Under the pieces are notes generated by a model. That model did no database searches. It was not told the DNA's origin and was given only the letters and a program-made list of their open reading frames with translations. The position numbers and the translations under genes were made by a program. DNA of 64,000 nt from Haemaphysalis longicornis (lineage: Eukaryota; Arthropoda; Arachnida; Ixodida; Ixodidae): NCBI GenBank assembly GCA_013339765.2, contig CM023454.1:139789942-139853941 (forward strand). The letters are read 5' to 3'. The first letter of the stretch is position 1, and each line of letters begins with the position of its first letter. Below are positions 21,449 through 32,106 of the stretch, piece after piece.

Positions 21449-22590
21449 TTCAGTTAAATTGACAGCTGGGCTAGTTGGTTTTGATTCATCGTAAGTAGCG
21501 CTTGAAACGGGACACAGAAGAGAAGACACACACGACAGCGCTAACTGGCGCTAACTCAAGAACAACCCTCATGCACATGTCACTCGACATTGCGCGACCC
21601 ACAAAGATAAGGCCCAGGCGCAATGCTGTCTACTTTTAAGTGCGAATGCACTTTATAAGCCACCCCAAACCTTCCACCGCCGGCGGCGGCGGCGGCGTCC
21701 GCAGTCCTCCTCTCCCTAGCAACGGCGTGGAGCGGAGAGGAGCGTCGGTAGCAACGGCGCGGTGACGTCACTTCACCACGTGACCGCGCTCGGCCGCCTC
21801 CTCGCCGTGGCTGCGCGGGTGCGCGCCGCTCCCCCCACCACTCCTCGTGCCGTGACGTCATTGTATGACGTCACAGCGCGCCTCCTCTACCCAGCAGCTG
21901 CCGCGCGCCTCTCTCTCCACCGTGACGTCACACTCTCTCCTCTCCCCCTCGCTCGGCTGCAGCTGCCGTGCGCCATTGTCCCTCTCCCCTTGCGCTCGCC
22001 TCCTCTCTCAGCCATCTGGCTCGGCGCGCTCGGCACGGCGTACCCCCCTATATATGCAGCGATAAACTGCCAGACCTCCGTGGGTCGGCTCGCGCGCGCT
22101 CACGGGCGAATGCCAACGGATTTTAACTTTACCCCCCCCTCATAGCATCACCCCGTGCATTCGTACTTAACCATGTTCACCCTCGGGGAAATGCTTGGGA
22201 GTTTTTTGAAAACACCAGCGTTTTGTCGCGACACAATCACCGTTTGACACGCGAGGTAATTGAAGCTTTTATTTTATAAGAAAGCACGATGATAAATGTG
22301 TCAGCCACGCGTCGGTGACAATTCTTGAAAAGGAATTTCTGTTCTTGTCAAATGCATTTACTTAGGTCTTTTGCGGGTTGATATATGTACAGTATAACCT
22401 TGTGTTTTTCGAATCGTAATCCTGTGACCTTTGTGTTTATCAGACTGCACTTTCGGGGTTGACCTGGGCACGTGTTCTTTCTTTCTGAGTATATATTTGT
22501 GTTTACGCCTAATAAAGTCAGTTGCGAGTTAGCGCCGTCGTGTGTCTCTTCCCTTCTGTGTCCCGCTTCAAGCGCTACTTACGATGAAAT
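21449..22590. mobile_element. Inverted PLE-like cassette with outward-facing 3' ends
   Basis: A 1142-bp insert bounded by a perfect 10-bp duplication. Its left end (tgattcatcgtaagtagcgc, cttgaaacgggacacagaag) and right end (gtgtcccgcttcaagcgcta, cttacgatgaa) are inverted copies over about 65 bases. The right part (about 22160-22590) looks like a PLE 3' untranslated region ending in cctaataaagtc. The left part is its shortened inverted partner. No RT or GIY-YIG remains. Between them lies a GC-rich block (about 21560-22135). The geometry is the same as in the coding PLE pair at 49309-54375. PLE assignment is inferred from terminal sequence type and geometry. Confidence 0.65.
21639..22135 (+). 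promoter_or_regulatory. GC-rich promoter-like block with four CREs and TATA
   Basis: The CRE palindrome tgacgtca occurs at 21763, 21853, 21866 and 21923. A TATA-like tatatatg at 22049-22056 is preceded by a C-run. CpG is dense here compared with the AT-rich flanks. This spacing resembles an RNA polymerase II promoter on the plus strand with initiation expected near 22080. No downstream coding frame is preserved, so what it drove is unknown. It may be a captured promoter or the internal promoter of a non-autonomous element. Confidence 0.55.
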
Positions 22591-22600
22591 TTTGCTGTGG
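22591..22600. repeat. Target-site duplication of the PLE-like cassette (right)
   Basis: tttgctgtgg, identical to 21439-21448. Confidence 0.8.
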
Positions 22601-24260
22601 CCCCACAATGTCTCTTATTACACCCTACAAGCTTCTAGCTAATACTTTCCTTAAGATCTTATAATCAATCTTGGTTGAGCTGATCGGAGATACGCAGATA
22701 TTTCCCTCAGTTTATCGTTGGCCTCTGATTTCGGTATGAAGACCGTGCGTGACACCAGAAACACGGAGGTAATTTTACTGTTTTGCAAGATTCGGTGTAA
22801 ACAACACACAAAACAGGGCCTATGTCATAATTAAATTTTATACAAGGCTTAGCTCAGTGTATCCAGAACCAGGGTCTTCCCTGGTTCAGCTCGTCAATGG
22901 CTCTTCTTATTTCATCTACTGTAATATCCCTTTCTAGACATGCTGTTGTGTATTCACCCAGGAGGGGCACACACTCATTTTTAAGCTGGACAGCATCGAT
23001 AGTCTGACCCGTGAACAACGTCTCATAGTAGTCAGAGAAACTACGCTCGATGCTTGCCTGGTCATTACACTTACGCCATCGTACTGTATTTTTGCTGGCG
23101 CATTTTTCCCTGCGTACCGTTTCTCTGTACTGAGTGCTCCTTTTGTAGGCGTTTCAGCGCACAGGAAGCGTTCAGCCCTTGACGTTACAAGTGAATCATG
23201 ATAATTTTTCTTACCAAATTTTTCGAGCTGCGCCTTCAGTGGTCGAATGTAGTCCTTGAGCGTAGAGGGCGACTTATATCCTTCTCTAACAAAAAACATA
23301 AAGGCTACTTCGTAGCAGGGCTTCTTTGCCTTTATCTTCTTTTTCCATTTTCCCAGTCTCACCAGGTGCTTGCATTTTTACCTTTTGTTTTAAGAGTTCC
23401 CTATTAAAAGCAAATTTCGCGTCTCTATCACGGCCGAAATTATTTCGTCTGCATGTGCTTACTGCTTCAAGAAAGTTTTGTCTTCAACTACCTTGTTCAT
23501 TTTCTATTATCCCCTACAAAAGACATTTCGCCACTTCGTGTTCCTACCAAGCATTAAAAATACCAAACAGTGATCGCTAAACGAGAGAGGCATCACACGG
23601 TATTCTTCACACTGTGGCAGTACATCAACCGATACGTACATCCCATCCAGACGCGCATGGGTCCAGTACTACCCACGCTATCACCAACGTCTTCTAGTGC
23701 GAAGTCGGTGACAATACCACTTTGTACTGCCGTACTAGCATCCCTATAAGGTGACGGGCTACTTTTGTCGCGTGTTGGACACACGCAGTTAAAGTCACCA
23801 AGTAAAATTACCAGCCGGCCTGTCTCACACCCATATCTAATTTCATAAAAAAACTTTCTTTCGGGGGCTTTTGGTGGAGCCAACTAACACGCCATTCACC
23901 TGAGAACAAGGCCAAATCGCACACGACAAACTGCCCCGAATCAGACGCAGTGACGGTATTTCGCTTGGCCCCTAAACTAAGCCGAAAGAAAAGCGCGCAA
24001 CATCCCGAGAACCCGACTGCTTCAGAAACACAGACGTCATAGCGCGACATGAATGGCTGGACCATACGGACCGTTTGATTATCCCTATCAACTTTGGTTT
24101 CTTGTAAGGCCACAGTGTCAATATTCTCATCTGCCAGACGGCGGTACATCCGACTTTCGCGTGCCTGATTCGCAAGCCTGCTGACATTAGGCGTGGGTAG
24201 GCGTATAGACTTGCCTAAATAAACCATTTCAAGAAAGTGACCACGTTTACCGTGTAGCAC
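22601..24260 (-). pseudogene. Tx1/L1-like LINE ORF2: endonuclease to early RT (broken)
   Basis: The minus strand begins with an endonuclease: MYRRLADENIDTVALQETK near 24100-24150, VCVSEAVGFSGCCALFF, SGQFVVCDLALF, and the catalytic VILLGDFNCVCPTRDKS near 23800. A linker follows with lysine-rich LGKWKKKIKAKK and STLKDYIRPLKAQLEKFGKK (about 23230-23360). The start of RT comes next (ITVDEIRRAIDEL near 22910; FIPKSEANDK near 22730). It is disrupted by frameshifts and cut by the cassette at 22590. GDFNCV with the following DK and the PQQ-GRS motif suggest the Tx1/L1 side of LINE diversity rather than I or CR1. Confidence 0.75.
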
Positions 24261-24690
24261 TTACGTCCGTGCACTGGCAGTAAAATGCACTCCGCAGATA
24301 CTAAAGAACTCACTCTGATTCCAAAACGCAACTACAACATCAGAAAAAATGAAAATAAAACACTCATACATACATACATTAAACTGCAAGCACTCTACGT
24401 GCCTTGAGGTCACCACTAAAGATAGTGCACTACTTTATCCTCCCCCATCCCCACCCTAAAAACACACTGGAAGACACTTTACAGGCAAAAAATCCACCGA
24501 AGACACTCCAAATGTACTCCCTGGAACCAACTACCTAATTAAGTTCAGTTCGCTCACGCTTCGCTGGAGCAGTGCAACACCTATACAGAAGAAAAGTTGC
24601 CGACTACGTTTAGAGCGTCGGGCTGACTCGGTGGGCGTGTCCGGGGGCCTTCTATGGTCTGGGGGGACGGTAGGCTTCAGTCCGCGGGCT
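24261..24690. other. No recognisable feature
   Basis: Probably the 5' region of the Tx1-like LINE, with a short (CATA)n run near 24363. No coding frame. Confidence 0.4.
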
Positions 24691-24870
24691 TCTTAGAGGC
24701 TGGGGCTGTTGGCGTTTGTGATTGACAAACCAGCGCGGAAAATAATGGCACAAAAAAGGAACAAGAAGTAGACAGGACAGCGCTGCACTCACAACTGATC
24801 TATTTTGAAGAAAACATTGGTAATATACATAGATCAGTCTCCCACGCGGCGGTAAATTATTACAACGAAT
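24691..24870 (-). mobile_element. PLE-like terminal fragment
   Basis: The plus strand reads ataatggcacaaaaaaggaa, caagaagtagacaggacagc and gctgcactcacaac. The order (aatggcaca, poly-A, ggaacaagaagtagacaggacagcgct) parallels the PLE terminus at 49336-49410. Only about 180 bases are present and there is no coding sequence, so this looks like a solitary pseudo-LTR tail. Confidence 0.45.
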
Positions 24871-25440
24871 AAACACAAACACAATACGCAATTACTAATC
24901 GGTCTGCACATGTGAAGTCTTTTTGGCGTACTTGGTCATACAAGGGTGTAACTCAGATAAGCTTATTTCCAGTAATGCAGCACTATTGAGGGCTCACTCA
25001 TACCACAGTCGGCTAATCGTCTAATTTTAAAGGCCTCGATAGTTTTCCCTGATGTTTCATCTCTGTGTCTCAACAAGACACCTTATCCCTCTTGTCATCC
25101 GTCGTCGCCGTCCTCGCAATCGTCGTTCAGCTCATGTAGTCACGCGTAATAAAAAAACGCTGGAAAACTCGTTCACGCCTCGAGCTAGAACTTAAGGCGT
25201 GCTAAAAACCACCGGGACAATCATTTATGCGTCGTGTTGGACCCCTTTACCCCTTGCGCTAGACAGATTCGTGCTGCAAACACAATAGCTTTTACCACCA
25301 CGTTGTGTATATGTTCTGATTCCGGATTTAGAGACCCTGACGAATGACTTCATCACGTGCCTCAAGCTTCCAGAAGCGCAAAAATATCACATTTTTGGCC
25401 GTAAGTGCAAAGCCTGTCTATTCGCAGCCACTTTGAATTA
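24871..25440. other. No recognisable feature
   Basis: About 570 bases between the PLE tail and the LINE-E copy, nothing assigned. Confidence 0.5.
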
Positions 25441-25516
25441 GGAGGCGGCGATGCCCCGCTAACCCTAATGCAGTTGGAAGGGCCTAGCAAAGAATCATGC
25501 GGACAAGTCATCGAGT

Positions 25517-26470
25517 ATGGCGTCCGCGTCTACACTATTAAGCGTCGTTCCACCCCACTCACGACTACTTCGCAACGCTGACGACGAAGAAATGGACGTG
25601 CGCACGTCGCCGGACCTTCCGATCTTCACACACGAGGACGAAGGCGACACGGACCTTCGATTCAATACACCAACCGAACCATCCGCCGCACGCCTCGAAG
25701 CCGAAGCGCGAAACGCAACGCCGACAACCTCGGCTCTACGACGAATCCGCTAGGCACGCAAGCCGAAACCCTCACCTCTCCCATCTGATGACTTCAAATC
25801 AGCTATCTCACCTCGAAATGGTCTCGTGCTGAGCAAGGTGAGCCCAATCGATCTTTATACTTACATATTGGGGGAAGCCAAGCTACGCTCCCAAGATGCA
25901 GGCATGAAAAGTCGCATCAACGAGGAGCAGAACATCCTTGTAGCAAGCACACCCTACCAGTCCGCAGCCTCCGCGCTGAGCAAGATAAAGAAGCTGACTA
26001 TTGGTGAAACCACCTACGCTACTGCGTCGTATGGTATCTCCTCCGACAACTCACGTAAGGGCGTGATACACACTATTCACAGGGAAGCCACCCCTGAAGA
26101 ATTCATGGAGGCGATCTCAGCACCGGGATATGAACCCCGGACGTGCCCCCGTCTCGGGGACTCAAGCACCGTCCTCATCACCTTCATGGGCAAGAAAGGG
26201 CCTTTCACAATATACGTTGGTGGAGTGGAGACTTGATGTTATCTCTACAAACAGACCGTTAAGCACTGCCTCGTATGTCACAAAATAGGCCACTGCATGG
26301 ACGTATGCCCTCACCCGCCGGTTGTGCCGACTTGCAAGGGCTGTGGAACCCGACTCACCTCGGAACTTCACGAGTGCAAACCAAAATGCGCCCTCGGCGG
26401 CGGCGACCACCCGACGACTAGCAAGACCTGCCCCAAGCGCTTCTTTGCACCAGTTAAACAGAGGAAACCG
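25517..26470 (+). pseudogene. LINE-E copy 1 ORF1 (Gag-like, broken)
   Basis: Begins near MASASTLLSVVPPHSR with an acidic stretch (DDEEMDVRTSPDLP), then the conserved N-terminal domain (LVASTPYQSAASALSKIKK and VLITFMGKKGPFTIYVGG). After one stop at 26234 the zinc knuckles follow: CLVCHKIGHCMDVC, CKGCGTRLTSELHEC and a third knuckle, CALGGGDHPTTSKTC, whose second cysteine is replaced. It ends PKRFF at about 26440. It would bind element RNA. A frameshift near 25760 separates the start from the main domain. Confidence 0.8.
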
Positions 26471-26483
26471 GGGAAGCCTAACA

Positions 26484-29400
26484 CCGAGCGTAATTTCAAC
26501 GGAACCCACCAGTTATGGGGTTATACCTGCTCTAATACGCGTGGTTATGCTTTGCATGTCATCATCGAAAACCATGACCTAACTGTCCTGCCTAATCCCG
26601 CCACCCACACCCGCATGGGGAACAGCGTCATCAGGAGCACCCCACCAGATTTTGCTATCATTGCAACATCTCTCATGCGGACTGGGCGCACCTCGGAGGA
26701 TATTTAGGAAGTGACCACGCCATCTTGGCCACTACCATACACGGCACAAAGTAACGAGTCAAAGTCGGCATGGAGCAGCTTACTGACTGGACCAAAATCC
26801 GAGAAGATCGACAAACAAGACAAAAACCGGCAACTCATCCATCACTCACTCTTCAGGAGTGGTTATCCCGACTCTGTCAGGACGTCCATAACCACACAAA
26901 AATAATCGAGACGTCGACCACTACCCCATGCGTGGACGCCTGGCTCCTCCAAATGTGCGAAGCTCGCTGCAGTCTAATTAAACGCTGGCGCAAACAAAAG
27001 CTTAACCGCAAGTTAAAAAACGCATTGCTCAGCTTACAAATGAAGCAGCGTGCTACGCCGCTTCATTGTGCAAGGAAAACTGGCTAACCCTCGGCGACGG
27101 TATGCGTAACTCCCTTAGCATTTCCAAAACGTGGAAGCTCCTGCGCTTTCTTATAGACCATGGCAAGAGCAAACCGGAATCCCAACGCACAATGGACAGA
27201 ATCCTTCATAAACACTCTGAAAACACACGAAACCTACTCGCTACTCTTACGGCGCGCTATCTTCGCACTCATCCTACGGAGCTCCTTCCCCCATACTCTG
27301 CAAGCCACGACCCGCTCTTGGAGGACGACATCGATCTGCATGAGGTTACGGCCGCTCTGGACAAGCTTCTGCGCAATACGGCGCCCGGAATAGACAAAAT
27401 AACCAACAAGGTCCTGGCTAACCTGGTGCTTGAGCTAACAGAATAACTCAATCACATCTGTCAGACGGGCTTACCCCCAGATGAATGGAAAACAGCGGAA
27501 GTCAGGCTGATACCTAAGCCAGGCATACCACCGAGCACTGATATCCTTCGACTTATTTCCCTCGCATCATGTGTAGGCAAATTGTTGGAGCACATCGTTT
27601 TAAATAGGCTACAAACGTATCTCGAAGTTCACGATAAGTAACCTACGACCATGTTTGGCTTTCGCCCTCGTCTGTCTACGCAATACGTCTTTCTCCTGCT
27701 CAAGGAAGAAGTTATGCTGCCCGCCACCCGCAACTCACCCAGAGCCATCCTTGCGCTGGACCTCAAGGGGTCGTTTGACAAAGTTAAACCCGCCACCATC
27801 CTTTCGAAATAAATACTCTCGACTGCGACCCTATAATGTATCAGTACATAAGAGATTTCCTCGCAGCTGGTACGGCAATAGTTAAAGGGGGAGACCTAAC
27901 CACAGATCCCACACTGCTGGGCAGCCGCGGCACACCACAAGGGGCAGTGCTCTCCCCTTTATTGTTTAACATTACGCTCATCGATCTCCCTCCCTTATTG
28001 GATTCTATTACTAGCATACATCACGGCTTGTATGCAGATGACTTTACTATCTGGTCGAAGACAGGATCCCTATGCGAGATAAAGGAGCGCCTACAAACTG
28101 CAGCCAGCACGGTAAATCATTACGCCAAGTCTTGCGGCTTACAATGTGCTCCACAAAAATCGGAGCTCCTCCTTGTTTGCACAAGAAAGAAACTCCTCCA
28201 GAGGCCACCCACTCTCACCGTCCACTAGTAGGGCCACACCATCATTCCCTCCTCGTATATCAACATTCCTGGTATGACCATTCAAGCCAACCGAACAAGC
28301 TCCATCCTAATAAATAGGCTGAAACATACCTCGGACAAAGTCACACATACAATCCAGCGTGTAACCAACAAAAGTCGAGGAATGCGCGAGGAGGGCACCG
28401 TCCGCCTTGTCCAAGCATTCATAATTTCAAGAATTTGAAGCGCCATGCCCTATGTTCTTCTCTCCAAGTCAGACATATAACGGCTGGATGTCATCATTCC
28501 GAAGGCCTACAAAGAGGCCTTGGACTTCCCGTCAGCACGCCCACGAGCAAGCTATTGAAGCTCGGCCTGCACAATACAGCCGACCTGCTCATAGAAGCCC
28601 ATCTTGAGAGCCAAAGATTGAGGCTGTGGGGAGGGTAAGCACAGGTAGGACTCTTCTCTCTCGTCTGGGGATCACATCTCTTCTGCAGCATCCGACATCT
28701 CAAATGAGAAATGTCGACGACAACATTAGGAAACAGCTGCACGTTGCACCCCTCCTTAGATAATGCACCCTTTGCATCACACTGGGCGTAGGGAAGCAAG
28801 AGCCAAGGCATCCACACACACTACAGGGGGAACCAACCACAGTATACACGGGCGCGTCTTCCTATCCCGGCATCAGAGCAATGAAAGCCGTGGTTGTCCA
28901 GAATAATGAGCCCGTCCCCAGCCCATCCCTACCCGGATACGACCCCTTACGAGTGGAAGAAGCGGCCATCGCTCTCGCCATAACGCAAACTACAGCCAGC
29001 GCAATCGTCACAGATTCGCAGCACCCGCGCCGTAACTTCTCGTGCGGACGAATTCACCGGACAACCCACCAAATCATCTACTAGCGCCCACCAGACAGAT
29101 CCATTGTGATCAGATGGGCACCCGCTCACTCTTCTATCCTGGGCAAAGAAACCGCCCACATGTTGGCTCGAGAGTTATCCAGCCGGGCTTAGGAAAGCGG
29201 GCAGGAGAGGCCAACCCCCCTGATAACGTATCACGAAATAATACATCTATATAAGTTTGGACGTATCACCTACCCAGCAACGCATAAACACCTCACGAAA
29301 GAATGGGAACGGCAGCTCCCTGAATTGCAGACGAATACCTTCCCCCATCCTACTAAATGCCATATAGTGCACCCCACCATCTATTTCCCGCTATGGCGCT

Positions 29401-29600
29401 TCTGCGATGCCCCCGGGACGCTCTTTCATATGGTACGGAGCTGCGCGCACGCACTACATTCGCAAAATCTCTCAATTTCTTCTCACGATATTTAGGAGAG
29501 GGCTTTGACCAGCTCCGACCTAAATGACCAGCGCCTGTTGGTGTTGAGGGCTGTTGTGGCTGGGAAAGCTCAAGGGGTCTTGGACTGAGGACTCCTCCCC
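26484..29600 (+). pseudogene. LINE-E copy 1 ORF2: EN remnant, RT, RNase H (broken)
   Basis: The endonuclease is reduced to its last 80 residues (LWGYTCSNTRGYALH, NPATHTRMGNSVIRSTPPDF). The linker follows (LTDWTKIREDRQ, CEARCSLIKRWRKQKLNRKL). RT has NTAPGIDKITNKVL (27380-27420), ISLASCVGKLLEHIV, FGFRPRLSTQ, the LDLKGSFDKV aspartate motif, GTPQGAVLSPLLFN and the catalytic GLYADDFTIWS near 28035. The RNase H region (about 28850-29200) is badly decayed (EEAAIALAITQT). There are at least six stops and frameshifts. Confidence 0.8.
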
Positions 29601-29626
29601 ATTGCTTTTCGCAATAAACAAGTTTA

Positions 29627-29667
<41 letters not shown>
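29627..29667. repeat. (CT)n tail of LINE-E copy 1
   Basis: About 20 CT dinucleotides with one interruption, directly after the element's caataaacaagtttac. Such simple-sequence tails replace poly(A) in many I-like LINEs. Confidence 0.8.
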
Positions 29668-29815
29668 CCCCAACGGCTTCATCTCCGTTCACAAAAACGC
29701 CGATGCACCTAGAACACACATATACACTGCATGCTTTGCCCATCACAAGGTTTCTGGTTAGTGGAGATGGCCCGGGATTTTTACTATGCAGTTCACCATG
29801 GTGTGCAAACTTTCT

Positions 29816-29990
29816 TGATTGTGCGGTTTAACGCACCCACGCTAGAGTGGCGGTGAGGCGCGCCGTAGTTGAGGTCTCCGAGTTCGGTTTGGCTAACGTG
29901 CCCGAAATCTCGAACACATGGGCGTTTTTACTTTTAACATACATAAAAAAACGGCCACCACGGCAATGCACGCAGCCTTTCTGCTCACAG
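29816..29990 (-). mobile_element. Diverged copy of the tRNA-derived SINE
   Basis: Plus-strand sequence ggtttaacgcacccacgcta, gaggcgcgccgtagttgagg, cgaaatctcgaacacatggg and cgttttt aligns in order with the SINE at 50479-50685. It is much more mutated, and the tRNA-like end is hardly recognisable. No clear target-site duplication. Confidence 0.65.
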
Positions 29991-30491
29991 GACGGGAGTT
30001 CCGCAAGAAAACTGTAATTGCGTTGATGAGATCTAACCACCAATGCTGTTGTTCAATGTGACACATTTGTAGCCAGCGATACCTTGGTAATTACGTGTCT
30101 GCAGCAATTCTCCAAGAAAACTCCCAGGTAGTTTTTTGGTGCAATATGTTTTTATTATTTGTTAAGGTGGTCAGCTGCCATCACGCGCACAAGGATAAAA
30201 ACGTCGCAAGAATTGCCTTCGGTATAAGTATTTAGTGCCACACTATGGAGGTGTCGTCCGATTTTCTCTCCCTGTGTAATCATTGCTAATTTTTCTAATG
30301 AGGATGGCGATTCGATTTTTACGGCACAAGGCTCACTATGACCAAAGAGCGCCAAAAAGTTGTTATTTGTTGACAGCGATCGAAAAGTATTTTAAGTATT
30401 TTTATTTCAAGCCTTTCAGTAAAAATTACAGTAACATACAATAAACTTAATAAGGGTTACAGGTTTGGACGGCTAGGTTGGAATTGTGCGC
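29991..30491. other. No recognisable feature
   Basis: About 500 bases of AT-rich sequence, nothing assigned. Confidence 0.5.
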
Positions 30492-30496
30492 GTTAC
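30492..30496. repeat. Probable target-site duplication of gypsy-C (left)
   Basis: gttac directly before the 5' LTR. The right side has gttaa (35572-35576), so four of five positions match. Confidence 0.55.
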
Positions 30497-30678
30497 TGTC
30501 GTGCCGAGACAACTATCACGGCACTCTCTCGAGAGAGGGCGCCACGTACCAGAGCGGGGAATGCTGAGACGGGGAACGGCCGAGCAGGCAGAGTGGAAAA
30601 CATGGCTACCGTGAATAAACGCGTGTGTTAACAGTTCTCTCTCTATGTGTCTTCGCTAAAACCCCCGACAACACGACA
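30497..30678 (+). repeat. 5' LTR of gypsy-C
   Basis: Starts TGTCGTGCCGAGAC and ends ACACGACA, with gtgaataaacgcgtg as a polyadenylation signal. It is the same length as 35390-35571 and the primer-binding site follows at once. At 182 bp it is short for a gypsy LTR. Confidence 0.9.
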
Positions 30679-30696
30679 TGGTAGCAGCGGTGAACA
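30679..30696 (+). other. Primer-binding site of gypsy-C
   Basis: tggtagcagcggtgaaca immediately follows the LTR. The TGG start fits pairing with a tRNA CCA end. The tRNA was not identified. Confidence 0.6.
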
Positions 30697-30738
30697 AGCA
30701 GTCGCCTAGCATCTCGTGAGTGCCACTAAACGACCAAC

Positions 30739-32106
30739 ATGCCGGACGGAAGAGACAACGACGCTCAACAGGCAGCTGCAGTGCGCCCGCACAATGGCGC
30801 GAACTTTTTCAACCCGTTCGCCGTCGAACTGCCAGAGAAGTTGGACTTCCGGGACCCAAACGATTGGAAACGTGGGATCGCAATGTGGGAACGTTATCGC
30901 GTTGTGTCAGGACTTCACCTCCGTGATGCGGAAACACAGGTAAATACGTTCGTGTACGCGATGGGGAAGGAAGCCGAAGACGTACTGGCGTCACTAAGCC
31001 TGACAGACGCCGACCTCGCGGACTACGCAACAGTCAAAAGCAAGTTCGAGGGACACTCTATACCCTGCACGAACGTAATCTTTGAGAGGGCGAAGTTCAA
31101 CCGTCGAAAGCAGGAAGCTAACGAGTCAGTCGAAGCGCTCATCACACACCTACACAAACTCGCCGAGACGTGTGAGTACAGCTCACTGAAAGACGACCTC
31201 ATTCGCGACCGGTTGGTTGTGGGACTTTTAGACCTTGGTTTAACAGAAAAGCTGCAGCTAGATCCCAAACTAACGCTTCAGTCTGCTACGAAAATCGCAC
31301 GGAACTCTGAAATTGTCAAAAAGCAACAGAGCGAGCTACGAGACAGAACAGAGCACCGTGCTGCGATCGAAGAACTTGGACGGTCAAGCGAACACCGGAA
31401 CCACGGAAGAGTGCTGCGTAAACCAGGCAAGCCTCCAACTCTCCACACTACGAGCAGAATATTGTGCAAGTGGTGCGGCAGTACAGAACAGCATTTCAAG
31501 AGGCAGTGTCCAGCCTTCGGAAAGCTGTGTAACAACTGTGGGAAAACTGGTCACTTTGCAACAGTGTGTTTGTGGAGAAGTCAGCAACCGGCACGGCAAA
31601 GAGCGTGGGCACCCAGCACCAGGAGAAAAAGGGCAGCAAACAAAGTGGAAGTGTTCCTTGTAGAAGTCAGCAAGGCAGACACTCTGAAACCTTGGTTCAT
31701 CGCTGCACTCGTGAACAGTTGTCCTGTCCACTTTAATGTCGACACAGGAGCAGATGTGAGCGTAATCCCTGCTTCACAGTACGACGGCAGCCACAAGGAA
31801 GCTCTGAAAACTCTAGGCAAAAGACTCTTTGGGCCTGGCAGGACACCCATCAACACGAAAGGAATGTTCAATGCAACAGTCTCGTCGGAAGGCAAGTGTG
31901 TTCAGCGACAGATTTTTGTAGGGGAAGGCTTGCAGACAGCACTGTTAGGACGTCCAGCCATACGTGCTCTTGACCTATTGTCACACCTGGACGAAGTTGA
32001 GGCTGGCAAACAAAGCTCAGCACGCCGAGCATCATTTCCCCAGGCGAGGCCAGGGTTGTGCCAACTCTTCACAGGACTTGGCCAAATGAAAACTTTCTAC
32101 AGGTAA
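30739..32106 (+). CDS. gypsy-C gag-protease open frame (455 aa)
   Basis: The longest intact frame in the window. It starts MPDGRDNDAQ 43 bases after the primer-binding site. Residues 1-200 are an alpha-helical Gag core with FRDPNDWKRGIAMWERYR and NRRKQEANESVEALI. A zinc knuckle CKWCGSTEQHFKRQC is near residue 243, with a second, CNNCGKTGHFATVC, near 264. The aspartic protease begins near 335 with FNVDTGADVSVIP, which contains the DTG-type active site. The frame ends FYR-stop at 32104-32106, while RT-like sequence continues in another frame from about 32103. The stop is therefore probably due to a one-base indel in a longer gag-pol frame. Gag and protease could still be translated. Confidence 0.85.
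   Translation: MPDGRDNDAQQAAAVRPHNGANFFNPFAVELPEKLDFRDPNDWKRGIAMWERYRVVSGLHLRDAETQVNTFVYAMGKEAEDVLASLSLTDADLADYATVKSKFEGHSIPCTNVIFERAKFNRRKQEANESVEALITHLHKLAETCEYSSLKDDLIRDRLVVGLLDLGLTEKLQLDPKLTLQSATKIARNSEIVKKQQSELRDRTEHRAAIEELGRSSEHRNHGRVLRKPGKPPTLHTTSRILCKWCGSTEQHFKRQCPAFGKLCNNCGKTGHFATVCLWRSQQPARQRAWAPSTRRKRAANKVEVFLVEVSKADTLKPWFIAALVNSCPVHFNVDTGADVSVIPASQYDGSHKEALKTLGKRLFGPGRTPINTKGMFNATVSSEGKCVQRQIFVGEGLQTALLGRPAIRALDLLSHLDEVEAGKQSSARRASFPQARPGLCQLFTGLGQMKTFYR

Larger units (their letters stand above)
25441..29667 (+). mobile_element. I-like LINE, family LINE-E copy 1, internally deleted
   Basis: A plus-strand element with ORF1 (Gag-like with zinc knuckles), a fused remnant of the endonuclease, RT and RNase H, and a 3' end caataaacaagtttactctc running into (CT)n. 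It is about 4.2 kb because most of the endonuclease is deleted between 26480 and 26500. Residues match the second copy at 40.2-62.9 kb in RT, linker and zinc region. Stops and frameshifts are frequent. The 5' boundary is uncertain and no target-site duplication was found. Confidence 0.75.
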
